This document shows, in pieces, positions 34,796 through 45,267 of a stretch of DNA of 64,000 bases. The stretch spans positions 1-64,000 of the forward strand of contig JAUCBJ010000332.1 in NCBI GenBank assembly GCA_032718475.1, in the 5' to 3' direction. Each line of letters begins with the position of its first letter. The first letter of the stretch is position 1. A model generated the notes under the pieces. The model saw only the letters and a program-made list of their open reading frames with translations. It had not been told where the DNA came from and ran no database searches. A program made the position numbers and the translations under genes. This DNA comes from Nemertoderma westbladi (lineage: Eukaryota; Xenacoelomorpha; Nemertodermatida; Nemertodermatidae).

Positions 34796-36802
34796 TCAGT
34801 GCCCACTGAATCTTAATCTGCGTTCACGGAGGGTGGTTGATACAGGTGGTATTGTACCATAAAGCTCGGCGTTTGTCATGTGTTGTCTCCAGCTGATGTT
34901 TAGGGCTGCCCTTAGTAGTCTTGTGTAGCAACCATCAATTCGTTGTTCAAGTGATTTAGTCAGTGTCCAGGTCTCACCCCCGTATAAAAATACACTTTCC
35001 ACTGTGGCTCGAAAGAACTTGGTCTTCAGGTGCCTGGAGAGATCTGATTTCCAGATGGTATCCATTTTTGATAGAGCTACCCAAGCCTTTGCTTTCCTAA
35101 CTTCTATGTCCTTTTTGCTACTCTCTATCCATGATCCAAGGTACTGGAAGTCATCGACCTGCCTTAGTTGATTATTATCAATGGTTGTCAAGTTTCCATC
35201 AACATTAAAGGTCATGAATTCGGTCTTGGTAGCATTTATATGCAATCCAACCTCCTTAGCAGCCCTCTCCACTTTATTTAGTAGAAGCTGTGCATCTGCT
35301 AGCATATTAGAGAGCAGGGCGATGTCATCCGCAAAGTCGGTGTCTGTGACTGTAGTTGACGGATATCTACTACTTCTGCGTTCTTGAAGTGTGAATCCCA
35401 GATCTTCACCCTTTGTGGCCGTCCTCATTGCGTAATCCAGCACAATTACAAATAGTAATGGTGCTAATGTGTCACCTTGCAGTACGCCAGCCAGGATTGA
35501 GAAAAACTCAGTTTCACCATCTGGTGAGAGTACCTGCACTTCTGTGTCACAATATAGCAATCCAATGCCAGCAACAATTACTTCTGGTATTCCATAAGCT
35601 CTTAGGATTTCAAGCATTTTACCTCTATGGATGGAGTCGAATGCCTTCTTGAAGTCCACAAAAGTCATGACTGCGGGGAGATTCTTTGACTTAATTCCTT
35701 CAATCAGTCTCCGTAGTGCAAGTATCTGAGCTATTGTTGATCTACTTGGTCGAAATCCGTTATGGCTCTTACGCAGTAGTTTCTCTATGTGAGGCCTAAT
35801 CCTATATAGAATCATTTTATTGTATATTTTGGCAGCTACCACAAGCAGACAGATCCCACGATAGTTTGTTGGTATGCCGAAGTCTCCTTTCTTGGGGAGA
35901 GGCTTTAGTTGACCTTTAGTCCAAATTGGTGGTGGCTTTTCCCCTATTAACATCCGGTTGCAAACATTCAATAATGGTCTATTTAGCACTCCGGTTTTCC
36001 ATACCTCCGCTGGGATTTCATCTAATCCACTCGCTTTATTATTTGACATGCTATTAATGCTTCTTTGGAGTTCGGCAGGTGTGAAGTCCCCTGTTTCTAT
36101 AGGTAGTGTCTTGTCATATATTTTCCTTGTAGGGCTGACCTCGATGTTTGGTGGCTGCCCAAGCAAGTTGCTGAAGTGATTTTTCCACTTCCCAACACGT
36201 TCTTCAGGACTATCGGCTTTGAGGCGCCCCTTTGCACAACTTTTCCGACCAGATACCTCTTTTACAGTTTGCCAGGTAAGTCTTGATTGTTGCTGTATGT
36301 GAGCAGTTGTAATTGCTTCAGTTTTATCCTGTATGTACTTTCCCTGGCTGATGTTGTAGGCCAAGTTAAGATCGTCCTTAGCTTTCTCAACCTTGTTAAT
36401 GTTTTCGGTTGTTGGTTGTTCGGTTTTAACTTTGTAGGCTATCTTAAGATCTTCTCTCTTACAAGTAACCTCAGAGTTTTGCCATGGCACATACTGTTTT
36501 CGTTTAGGTTTCTTGGGGATATGCCTTTTAGCTGATTCCTTGTGGGCTGTTATTATATTCTGGTATATTGAATCGGTGGATTGGTCTTCATCCATTGGCT
36601 GAAGTGCTTGAAAGCGGTTTTGAACTTCTACTGTGTAAGCATCCTTTACAGCATTGTCAGTTCTGAGTTTCTCCCAGTCATAGTTGATTTGCTTGCTTGT
36701 CCTGGGTTTGCTGGCTCTCAAACTGAGTCTGATCTCTGCAGTCACAATTCTGTGGTCCGAACCAATTAGGTTGAACGAGCTGTATGCCTCGCAGTTTATC
36801 AT
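34796..36802 (-). CDS. LINE-alpha reverse transcriptase ORF
   Basis: 668 codons. The N-terminus holds the end of the endonuclease, including the catalytic SDHRIV (about residue 16). A linker follows, then the RT: GQLKPLPKKGDFGIPTNYRG, NGFRPSRSTIAQILALRRL, VMTFVDFKKAFDSIHRGKML, GVLQGDTLAPLLF and the active site TDFADDIALLS (near 489). A thumb and the C-terminal LRERRLRFSGH block end the ORF at 34,796. All catalytic aspartates of the RT are present, but the ORF is separated by frame breaks from the endonuclease (36,823-37,381). The copy is further split by LINE-beta and BEL-A, so it is not functional as it stands. Confidence 0.88.
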   Translation of the reverse strand: MINCEAYSSFNLIGSDHRIVTAEIRLSLRASKPRTSKQINYDWEKLRTDNAVKDAYTVEVQNRFQALQPMDEDQSTDSIYQNIITAHKESAKRHIPKKPKRKQYVPWQNSEVTCKREDLKIAYKVKTEQPTTENINKVEKAKDDLNLAYNISQGKYIQDKTEAITTAHIQQQSRLTWQTVKEVSGRKSCAKGRLKADSPEERVGKWKNHFSNLLGQPPNIEVSPTRKIYDKTLPIETGDFTPAELQRSINSMSNNKASGLDEIPAEVWKTGVLNRPLLNVCNRMLIGEKPPPIWTKGQLKPLPKKGDFGIPTNYRGICLLVVAAKIYNKMILYRIRPHIEKLLRKSHNGFRPSRSTIAQILALRRLIEGIKSKNLPAVMTFVDFKKAFDSIHRGKMLEILRAYGIPEVIVAGIGLLYCDTEVQVLSPDGETEFFSILAGVLQGDTLAPLLFVIVLDYAMRTATKGEDLGFTLQERRSSRYPSTTVTDTDFADDIALLSNMLADAQLLLNKVERAAKEVGLHINATKTEFMTFNVDGNLTTIDNNQLRQVDDFQYLGSWIESSKKDIEVRKAKAWVALSKMDTIWKSDLSRHLKTKFFRATVESVFLYGGETWTLTKSLEQRIDGCYTRLLRAALNISWRQHMTNAELYGTIPPVSTTLRERRLRFSGH

Positions 36803-36822
36803 GCTGTTTCTCCACTTTTTGT

Positions 36823-37395
36823 TTATAAGGATGTAATCCAGTTGTGCTTTGTTTCCATTAGGGTATTGAAAGGTCCATAGCTTCCCCTTACTCTTTTTGT
36901 GTTGTTTGTTGGTATCAATTCACATTCCTTCATTAGGTCTAAAAGTAAGTACCCATTTCTGTTAGAACTGGTGTTTATAGATGTAACCCTTGATGTCTTC
37001 TGGGCCAATTTGCGCATTCAGGTCACCAGCAATGACTTTAACATTGTGTTTCGGAATGTCCTTTATAAGTCCAGTCAGTTCTTCATAAAACTTGACTGCT
37101 TGTTCTGGCTCTGATGCATTGGTTGGATTGTAGCAACATATAACTGTTGTCTTGGGATTCCCATCAAATGTTGCGATCATAACCCTGGAATTTATAGATT
37201 CGATGTTGTTTAGGGTCTTAAGTGCAAATGGGCTTAGCAGAATTCCTACTCCACCAATTGATGCATTGGCCGAGTTTCTTACTGCTGAGCTTGTTACTAA
37301 CGTCCATCCATTTCCAAGCCCACTTCTTAGGTGCACGAAAAATAGCATCCACTTCAATTTTTGGAAGTGGAATATAATCACATTCGATTCAGCGT
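36823..37395 (-). pseudogene. LINE-alpha endonuclease, frame-broken middle part
   Basis: Minus-strand pieces read GNGWTLVTSSAVRNS, IGGVGILLSP, TTVICCYNPTNAS and VKVIAGDLNAQIGPED (the GDLNA catalytic block), then in another frame NRNGYLLLDLMKECEL. These are ordered APE endonuclease motifs with at least two frameshifts. Confidence 0.8.
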
Positions 37396-37399
37396 CTTG

Positions 37400-37695
37400 A
37401 AAAACCTACTAAATCTAGCCAACACTGCCACACTATTAGTTTTTAGAAAACGAAAAATTTTGTAATTTTGTCCTGGGACTACTTTTATTTTTCATCAAAA
37501 TTATGAGACCCTGCTTATGAAATTTTAACTTTTTAAGATTTGGTAGTGTTCATCTATAGTTGTTTCACCAACAGCCCAAATTTTGTAGGATTTCATTAGA
37601 CGACTACAAAAATATAGTGGGTGGGCCGAATCGCCCCCCCCCCCCCCCCCTCCCCCCCAGTGGTGCTAATGGTCAAAACACCCCAGTGGTAATAG
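37400..37695. other. Foreign insert within the LINE-alpha endonuclease
   Basis: LINE-alpha homology, judged against the 29.5-30.4 kb copy, stops near 37,400 and resumes at 37,697. The interval has no LINE similarity and holds a poly-C run (37,634-37,658). It may be a small non-autonomous insert; no termini could be defined. Confidence 0.5.
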
Positions 37696-37828
37696 GGTTA
37701 AGAAATATGTCATTGTACTTCATGGCAGTGTCTTCATGACAAATCCGATGTTCTTGGATGCAGATGATGTCGATGTTATATTCCATTGCCAGAGCGACCA
37801 TGTCACCCTGTTTGCTCTGTGCTTTCAG

Positions 37829-40331
37829 AGCATGGTCAGGTCAGGTCAGGTATTCTAGGTCATTGATCAAGAAAACTTGCCACCTCCATGCAGCATAAAG
37901 GAGGTGCCACCTGTAGCTGCATAGACCCTCTTACTAGGGCAAATCTGGTCCTGTAACTAGGACCCCCTTCGTTCTGGGATAAGGACGCCCTTGGTCCTGG
38001 ATTAAGGACCCATATACTTGGCTGCAGGGGTATATGGCCTGACCAGGCAGATGGTGATCTACCAATGGCTGGTCAGGAGTAGAGTGTTCTCATGTCCACT
38101 CTGAGTACACTTCACTGCGAACTGCACCTGGCAGCAGGGGTACAGGGCATGACCCAGCAGATGAGCTGCACAGCCAATGGTGGGTCATGTGCGCCAGAGT
38201 AGATATGGGTGATGGGCCTCATATCTGACTCCACTGCGACACCCACCCTGTGGAATGGCAAACCAGGGTGTGGTATTTGCCCCGAGAGCTGACTCGGCAA
38301 AAAAGCACCCCCCAACCCCCACTATGGATTACATTAGCAATGCGGAGGTCCGGCCACTAGAGGCCAGTGGAATTACCGGACACAATCGGCCTCACAGGCG
38401 TCAGTTAACTCCTGACCGGCTGCCTGTCTCACCCCCTACTGGAGAGAGAGCAGCCAACAATTCTTTAAATTAACAATTAAATTAACAATTCAATAAACCA
38501 ACAGGTTGATGCCATCAATGATGCTGACGACAGCAGGCAATCATCCCAGGCATGGAAATCGATCAATCTGCTTACTGGGCGGAAAAGCCAACCAACCACC
38601 AAGGTTAAGGCTGAATCACCAGCCGATCGCCTCAATGGTTGGAAAGCCCACTTTGAAAAGCTCCTCAATAATGACAGGGTATTGCCTGATAACTTTATAG
38701 AAGTAAAAGTGTCTCAGTCTGTACTCCCAGATATTCCCATTGGCGATATCTCCTTTGCAGAAGTGAAGGCTGCTGCAAAGAGCATTAAGACCAATCGTGC
38801 CAGTGGTGTAGATGGTGTTCCCCCTGAGGTCTTTAAAATACCTGAGTGTTTAAAGCTCATCTATCCCATCATAGTAGACATGTACCGTACAACAAGAGTC
38901 CCACAAGAAATGAAAACAAATAAGTTGGTGCCAGTTCCCAAGAAGGGCAACCTAACACTCTATGGTTCTTTTCGGGGAATCTCATTGATCTCGATTGCTG
39001 CAAAACTATACAATAGAATTCTATTAAATCGCATCAGGGATCCCATTGAGAGACTGCTACGTGGAAATCAGAATGGGTTCCGTAAAGGTCGTGGGACCAT
39101 GGAGCCCATTTTGGCACTTAGAAGGATAATTGAAGAGTTATCAAAAAAGAAAGACAGGCATCTGGCTGTTATCTTTGTTGACTTCTTCAAGGCCTTTGAT
39201 TCAGTCTCTCGCTCACGTATGTTCAGCATACTTTCATTATATGGGATTCCTGATGAAATTATTGCAGCAATCAGATCAGTATACGATGGTTCGACAACAT
39301 TTGTGTCTACTGTTGACGGTGACACAGAACCATTTGAAGTGTTATGGGGCGTCCTCCAAGGAGACACACTTGCACCATTCTTGTTCATTATTGTGGTTGA
39401 CTATGTTCTACGCATGTCCTTAGATCATCATAATGATGATGGGGTGATGATAACTCCACCTACTGGCTCCAGAAGTCGAGGAAATCCTGCCAAGTACCTA
39501 ACTGATCTAGACTTGGCTGATGACTTAGGAGTACTCTCAGAATCATTAGAGGGAGCCCAGCGGCTCCTCAGCTCATTAGAACATGCTGCTTCTAGTGTTG
39601 GTCTTTTTATTAACTCCAGAAAGACCAAAATTCTGACAGTTAACTTTGAAAGTCCTCAGCAAGTCTCTGATCGGATGAGCATAAGCTCAAAGGATGGTAT
39701 GCTTGAGCATGTGGACGACTTCTGTTACCTGGGATCATGGATCCGGAAGTCAGGTGAGGACCTTCGAATACGTAAGGGAAAGGCATGGGCAGCCTTGAAT
39801 AGGCTTTCCAGGATTTGGAAGTCACCTAGAATTAATCGGAAACTTAAGGTCCGATTATTTAGAGCAGCAGTAGTTCCAGTACTCCTCTACGGGAGTCCAT
39901 GCTGCGCTCTAACTGCTGAGGACACCAAATCTCTGGATGGCACATTCACAAGAATGCTACGCCGGGTACATTGTGTCAAGTACAATGCACACATCTCCAA
40001 CCAGACACTATATAACATTGGAGGTGTCTCATTGGTTCCCCCAAGCTTGACACTAGAACAAAATCGCCTCCGCTTTGCAGGACATTGCTTTCGCCGTGAG
40101 GACCAGCCAGTGCATAATCTTGTACTTTGGCAGCCTCATGGAGTGAATAAGCATGGAGGACAGCCCATGACTTTCTTGAGACGCATCTTAAAGGACACTG
40201 GCCTTAAAGATGCGGATGATCTAGCAAATGTCATGGGTGATAGGGAGTTGTGGCGGTGCAATTTTGTTGACAAGCCGGCACAGCATTCTTAAAAATGCAG
40301 CTGCAATGCAGCATGCCGATCCTAGTAGTAA
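37829..40331 (+). mobile_element. LINE-beta insertion into LINE-alpha
   Basis: 2,503 bp flanked by a perfect 12-bp target duplication CTGTGCTTTCAG (37,817-37,828 and 40,332-40,343). This lies within the start of the LINE-alpha endonuclease ORF. It has a 650-bp leader (37,829-38,480, GGTCAGGTCAGGTC repeats at its start, no coding signal), then the RT, then a short 3' UTR ending GATCCTAGTAGTAA. The endonuclease part is absent, so an internal deletion joins leader to RT near 38,480. Confidence 0.9.
38481..40292 (+). CDS. LINE-beta reverse transcriptase (N-terminally deleted)
   Basis: Open from 38,481 with no early ATG, as expected after loss of the endonuclease. RT blocks: TNKLVPVPKKGNLTLYGSFR, NQNGFRKGRGTMEPILALRR, VIFVDFFKAFDSVSRSRM, GVLQGDTLAPFLFIIVVDYV and TDLDLADDLGVLS, then the thumb and the C-terminal LEQNRLRFAGHCFRR. 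The active-site box is LADD, while the second copy at 61.1 kb has FADD. This hydrophobic substitution before the catalytic aspartates is unusual. The ORF is otherwise uninterrupted. RTE-like family, related to but distinct from LINE-alpha. Confidence 0.85.
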   Translation: MNNSINQQVDAINDADDSRQSSQAWKSINLLTGRKSQPTTKVKAESPADRLNGWKAHFEKLLNNDRVLPDNFIEVKVSQSVLPDIPIGDISFAEVKAAAKSIKTNRASGVDGVPPEVFKIPECLKLIYPIIVDMYRTTRVPQEMKTNKLVPVPKKGNLTLYGSFRGISLISIAAKLYNRILLNRIRDPIERLLRGNQNGFRKGRGTMEPILALRRIIEELSKKKDRHLAVIFVDFFKAFDSVSRSRMFSILSLYGIPDEIIAAIRSVYDGSTTFVSTVDGDTEPFEVLWGVLQGDTLAPFLFIIVVDYVLRMSLDHHNDDGVMITPPTGSRSRGNPAKYLTDLDLADDLGVLSESLEGAQRLLSSLEHAASSVGLFINSRKTKILTVNFESPQQVSDRMSISSKDGMLEHVDDFCYLGSWIRKSGEDLRIRKGKAWAALNRLSRIWKSPRINRKLKVRLFRAAVVPVLLYGSPCCALTAEDTKSLDGTFTRMLRRVHCVKYNAHISNQTLYNIGGVSLVPPSLTLEQNRLRFAGHCFRREDQPVHNLVLWQPHGVNKHGGQPMTFLRRILKDTGLKDADDLANVMGDRELWRCNFVDKPAQHS

Positions 40332-40603
40332 CTGTGCTTTCAGCGTGCGTGCGTTCATTGTAGCAATCTTTAGTGTCTTTTTACATTTCAACAGGTTGGT
40401 TCTTCTTTCTTCTCTGTCTTCTGTTCCAGTAGCCAATTTATCGACCCCAGCCTGGTGTACCACTGAGGGACGCGGTCCTTGTTGACCCGGCCGACGACCG
40501 AGCCGGTATTTCTCCTGGAGGGTTCTCATACTCATATCTTTCAGTTGCGGGGGTAAACCGCTTGTGGTCGCAACTCCTACAAGCGTCTTCGCAGTAGGTC
40601 GCC
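40332..40603 (-). mobile_element. LINE-alpha, ORF start and proximal 5' UTR (displaced piece)
   Basis: The minus strand reads 5' UTR sequence homologous to 29,880-30,120, then ATG and NARTLKA, joining in order to 37,816 across LINE-beta. The other side continues at 54,712 across BEL-A. Confidence 0.85.
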
Positions 40604-41128
40604 TGTGACGGGATCCGAGAGGATCCCGGTTTATCCGGTGTTGTTTCTTATGCGTCAGCCGCACCGTGTGATAGAAAAGGAGTTTGTTGTTCCAGTATAG
40701 ATATAATGTAGATATATAGATATGTAGGTATGATAACAGATAGCGCCAATGACTGAATAGATGATCGGTAATATGGGTGACGGCGGTGACGGTCTTGACT
40801 GTCACCGCACTACCTGACTGTACTGGGATAACTACTACAATGACATGATGACAGGTAATATATACTGCACGGGTTGGCCTCATTGCATTACCCAGTCGAT
40901 GCTTCCCCCCTGATTGGCTAATATCCTTGTTGGCACCCTTTGGAGTGTTCCCGTTCACTCCAGCTATTCTCTCTCTGTTAGGGGTTTGGCCCCTGACCCT
41001 CATTGTTTGTTTCTCCTTCCCATTTTGTTGGGGTGACACGAGTTATTGGTTGCCCAATCTCGTGGCCCCCAATATTGCTTAACGGTTGACTTTATGGGTT
41101 CGTGTTAGCGGAATTGGATAAGCTAACA
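40604..41128 (-). repeat. BEL-A 3' LTR
   Basis: It starts in plus sense TGTGACGGGATCC and includes the palindrome GGGATCCGAGAGGATCCC. It differs from the 5' LTR at about six sites (for example TTCTTATGCG against TTCGTACGCG). Confidence 0.92.
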
Positions 41129-41166
41129 CTCCCCCCCATGCTATCTTCCCGGTAAGAAGATAGCAT
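41129..41166 (-). promoter_or_regulatory. BEL-A polypurine tract and adjacent perfect hairpin
   Basis: In element sense GGGGGGGAG abuts the 3' LTR (41,129-41,137), a good polypurine tract for plus-strand priming. Directly upstream is an 11-bp perfect stem ATGCTATCTTC / GAAGATAGCAT (41,138-41,148 and 41,156-41,166) with a 7-base loop. The same arrangement is kept in BEL-B. Confidence 0.8.
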
Positions 41167-42985
41167 CCAACTAAAGTGCGGTACAATTCTGCTGGATCCC
41201 GATCTAGTATCGGGTGTGGGGTTGGTCTATTTTCTTTCGGAGCCGGCTTTCCAGGCCGCTCCCTATGGGTATGATGTCACTACCCTCTGGCGCCTCGTGT
41301 CGGGCCGATCGTGCGCTTCTCTCACACAATTTTTGTTTCCCCGGCACTCTCACCACTCTAGCTCCGCTCTCTAACTCAACTCCCCAGTCTTACTCTCTCC
41401 CCACACCTGAATCGCACTCTAACTTCTCTCCATACTCCTCTCACTATCTCCTCTCTACCACTCTCTAAGGCCCTAATCTCTAATGCTACCCCTGTGCTAT
41501 CATACTATCTACCTACTACTTACTTGCTAACTATCTAACTATCTTACTTTCTACTAACTCTCCGACTCTAACTAGCTCTACTAAGTCTAACTAACTCCTA
41601 CTAACTCTCTACTTCTACTAACTCTACTTGACTCCTCTAAGTCTACCAACTCTCTAGCCCTTTAACTAGAACTCCCTAACTCTACCCACTCTTCTAACTA
41701 CATGGCGCTTGCGGTGTCCACAACCCCTTTACTACTACTTCCTTCTACGTGGCGCTTGCGGTGCCCACAACCACTCTACTATCTGGCACCCTATGTGCCG
41801 TGCCCTTCTACTATTCTACTCTCTGGCACCCTATGTGCCCTCTCTACTACCTCTAACACCCTAACTCTACTACCTGGCACCCTGTGTGCCCGTCTCTACT
41901 ATTATACTCTCTGGCACCCTATGTGCCCTCTCTGCTACCTCTAACACCCTAACTCTACTACCTGGCACCCTATGTGCCCTCTCTACTACTCTACTCTACT
42001 ACCTCTAACACTCTAACTCTACTCTCTGGCACCCTATGTGCCCCCTCTACTACCTCTAACACTCTAACTCTACTACCTGGCACCCTATGTGCCCTCTCTA
42101 CTACTCTACTCTATCTCTAACTTACTTCCTTTATATCTACTCGCCTGCACGTGACGCTCTGAATGCCGGCAGAGTGGGTACGTTAATTATGTGAACTACT
42201 ACTAACTCTTACTAACTCTACTAACTCTCTACTAACTCAACTAACTCTACTACTAACTCTTACTAACTCTTACTAAATCAACTAACTCTACTACTAACTT
42301 CTTGTGCCCGGCACCTCTTGTGCCAGGCACCCACCCTAATTAACATACCCTGCTCTTACATCAAACACGTCATCACGCCCGTGCCCCAGTTAGTTCAGCG
42401 CATCCCCTACTAACTCTAACTACGTGGCGCTTGCGGTGCCCACAACCACTCTGCTTACTACTTTCTACGTGGCGCTTACGGTGCCCACAACCCTCTACTG
42501 CTCTACTCCCTACGTGGCGCTTATGGTGCCCACAACCCTCTACTGTTACTACTTTCTTTCTAACTAACGGTACTACGTACCCTCTTACTAACTTAACTAA
42601 CTGTACTATGTACGTACCCTCTCACTAACTCTAACTAACTAACGGTACTACGTACCCTCTTACTACTCTAACTCTCTCTACTAGCTAACGGTACTACGTA
42701 CCCTCTAACTACTCTAACTCTACTAACTATCGGTACTACGTACCCTCTTACTAACTTCCAACTCTACTAACCACCGGTACTACGTACCCTCTTACTACTT
42801 CTCTAACACCTCTAACTAACTGACGGTACTACGTACCCTCTAACTCTTAACTCTAACACCTCTAATTAACTGACTCCTAACTCTCGGTACTACGTACCTC
42901 CTCACTAACTAACTAACTAACTAACTAACGGTACTACTCTCTTACTACCTAACTTCTACCTACTTTATTATTTTATTATTCTTAA
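41167..42985 (-). repeat. BEL-A 3' untranslated hairpin-repeat region
   Basis: A pyrimidine-rich (CTAACT/CTACT) background on the plus strand carries three repeat families: TACGTGGCGCTTGCGGTGCC followed by CACAACC (41,700-41,780 and 42,420-42,540); CTGGCACCCTATGTGCC (41,785-42,095); and CGGTACTACGTACC (42,560-42,940, about ten copies). Each family has a short inverted core (GGCAC...GTGCC, GGTAC-TAC-GTACC). No credible ORF. Confidence 0.85.
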
Positions 42986-43607
42986 TTAAATAGTTATTTT
43001 ATATTTTATGCGTGGGAAGGGCGTCTCGCCCTCATTCCCATCCCCCTCAGTCCAAAACTTTGGACGACTAAAAACTTTCTGGTGCCCCTTCTTCCAGTAG
43101 GCATTCTCCCACTGCCCTCCTATACGTCCTCTAACTCTTCGCCACACTCTCTTCGATACTACCTCTGCTGGCCTCCCCCTTCGTATGTGCGCTGGCATTA
43201 AAGGCCTCGACGACCCCCGCTTGTCCCTCGGTATACACGACGTCTGCCCATGTAATGCCCCCTCGCACTGTGTCAGTCCTGCGTGCGTATGCAACACGCC
43301 TCCTTCTACTTTCCCGACTCCTTTATATTTGCTCATGGGCTTCTCTGCCCCTGGTCTAGTCCTTTCACATCCTCTCCCTTTCCAACACTCTCCGGATCTG
43401 TGTCCTTTTACCACACATTGATGACATAGTCCGTTTGCGTCTGTGTAGGCTACACGATCTCGTTTGGGCAACGCTTGCCAGTACTTACAACTCCTGGTCT
43501 TATGGGTTCCGTCCCGATGTAATTGACATTGGAATCCTGGATTATAGCGTTTCCTGTATAGTCCTTCACATATCGCGCTTAGGTTTATATGTACCGATTT
43601 AATGTTT
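42986..43607 (-). pseudogene. BEL-A zinc-knuckle fragment joined to the 3' tail
   Basis: The minus strand reads CQLHRDGTHKTRSC and LCHQCVVKGHRSGEC, near-identical to the BEL-B zinc knuckles. The sequence then departs after about 15 residues, skipping the protease, and ends in a segment related to the BEL-B C-terminus (GGQWENAYWKKG against QQWESACWKN). The upstream coding is cut by BEL-B at 43,608. The Gag-protease ORF of BEL-A was therefore already internally deleted. Confidence 0.7.
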
Positions 43608-44167
43608 TGTGACGGGATCCGAGAGGATCCCGGTTTATCCGGTGTGTTTCGTACGCGTCCCCGCCCCGCCGTGTGAATGGAAAAGGTAATAATTGTTCTA
43701 GTGTCGTTGTCGAACTCTGATAACGTTGAGATAATAAATGATGAGTGATACAGATAGCACAGTAGATAAAGCTAATATACCGGTAATATGGTGACGGTGG
43801 CGACGACGGTCTTAACAGTCACCGTACTGCCTTACTGTACTGGGATAGCTGACTGAGTAAACTGACTATAATGATTACCGTACAGGTAATATATATTGCA
43901 CGGGTTTGGCCGTTACAGTACTTAGTCGATGCTGTCCCCCCATTGGCTAATACCCCTGTTGGCACCCTTTGCCCCCCTCTGAAGTACTTCCCTTCGCCCT
44001 TGCTGTTCTCTCTTGGTTAGGGGTTTGGCCCCTGACCCCTATTGTGTGCTTCCTTCCCACTCTTATTGGGATGGCACGAGTTGGTTAATTGCCCAATCTC
44101 GTGGCTCCCAATATTGCTTATCGGCTAATAACTTTATGGGGTGTTGGCGGGATTGAATAAGCTAACA
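43608..44167 (-). repeat. BEL-B 3' LTR
   Basis: Direct repeat of 50,463-51,022. It shares the ends TGTGACGGGATCC ... AAGCTAACA with the BEL-A LTR but has a distinct middle (for example CCCCGCCCCGCCGTG). Confidence 0.93.
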
Positions 44168-44205
44168 CTCCCCCCCATGCTATCTTCCCGGTAAGAAGAT
44201 AGCAT
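44168..44205 (-). promoter_or_regulatory. BEL-B polypurine tract and adjacent perfect hairpin
   Basis: The same GGGGGGGAG tract (44,168-44,176) and the same 11-bp stem (44,177-44,187 with 44,195-44,205, loop CCGGTAA) as in BEL-A. Confidence 0.8.
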
Positions 44206-45267
44206 CAACCAAAAAGTGCGTTACAATCCCGCTGGATCCCGATCTAGTATCGGGTGTGGGGTGGAGTTATTTTCTTTTCGGAGCCGGCTTTCCGGGCCGC
44301 TCCCTATGGGTATGATGTCACTACCCTCTGGCGTCTCGTGTCGGGCCGATCGTGCGCTTCTCTCACACAATTTTTGTTTCCCCAACACTCTCACCATTCT
44401 AACTTCGCTCTCTAACTCAACTCGCTCTCTCCCCACTCTTACACTCTCCCCACACCTGAATCGCACTCTAACTTCTCGCCAATAGCTTTTCTCACTATCT
44501 CCTCTCTACTCTCTGCCACTCCCTAAGGCCCTAATCTCTAATGCTACCCCTGTGCTATCATACTATCTACCTTATCTAACTTACTAACTCTAACTATCTA
44601 ACTCTACTAACTACTAACTCTACTCTCTGCTAAGTCTACTAACTCTTACCAACTCTTCTACTACGTGGCGCTTAGGGTGCCCACAACCCTCTGCTACTAC
44701 CTCCATCTACGTGGCGCTTGCGGTGCCCACAACCACTCTACTACTGCTTCTACTCTGCTACTATCTTTCTAACTCTACTAACTCTCTACTATCTCTAACT
44801 CTACTAGCTGGCACCCTATGTGCCCGTCTCTACCACTCTACTCTATCTACATCTCCACCTCCACTAATACCTCTATCTACGTGGCGCTTGCGGTGCCCAC
44901 AACCACTCCCTGCTACTACTTTCTACGTGGCGCTTCCGGTGCCCACAACCCCTCTCTTACTACTTTCTACGTGGCGCTTCCGGTGCCCACAACCACTCTC
45001 TCTTACTACTTTCTACGTGGCGCTTCCGGTGCCCACAACCCCCCTACTACTACTCGTGGCATGACAATATGCCACACTCCCTTACCCCGCCGCCTTCTAA
45101 CTTCTCTACTTACTATCCTTTACTACTTCTAACTTCTACTAACTGTTACTTTCTTATTTTATTATTTAATTATTTTATTTAATTAATTAAATAATTATTT
45201 GTGTGGGAAGGGCGTCTCGCCCTCATTCCCACCCCCCTCAGTCCAAAATATTGGACGACTAAACCTC
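44206..45267 (-). repeat. BEL-B 3' untranslated hairpin-repeat region
   Basis: A shorter version of the BEL-A region: seven copies of CGTGGCGCTT.CGGTGCCCAC (44,665-45,040), a GGCACCCTATGTGCC core (44,812), and GTGGCATGACAATATGCCAC (45,055) as another inverted pair. Plus-strand pyrimidine-rich background. No ORF. Confidence 0.8.

Larger units (their letters stand above)
34577..37828 (-). mobile_element. LINE-alpha, main body (3' end to endonuclease)
   Basis: APE-type non-LTR retrotransposon, RTE-like. The 3' end carries a (TAG)n tail (plus strand ACTACTACTACTA at 34,580-34,594). It runs 3' UTR, RT and endonuclease up to 37,828, where LINE-beta is inserted; the 5' remainder lies at 40,332-40,603 and 54,712-55,083. 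Partial copies occur at 12,790-13,085, 55,785-56,270, 62,125-62,340 and 29,510-30,372. Confidence 0.85.

Noticed and set aside
40221-41039. 272-codon minus-strand ORF
   Set aside because: It runs from the BEL-A LTR across the target-site junction into LINE-alpha 5' UTR and the LINE-beta 3' end; a chimaera of unrelated sequences.
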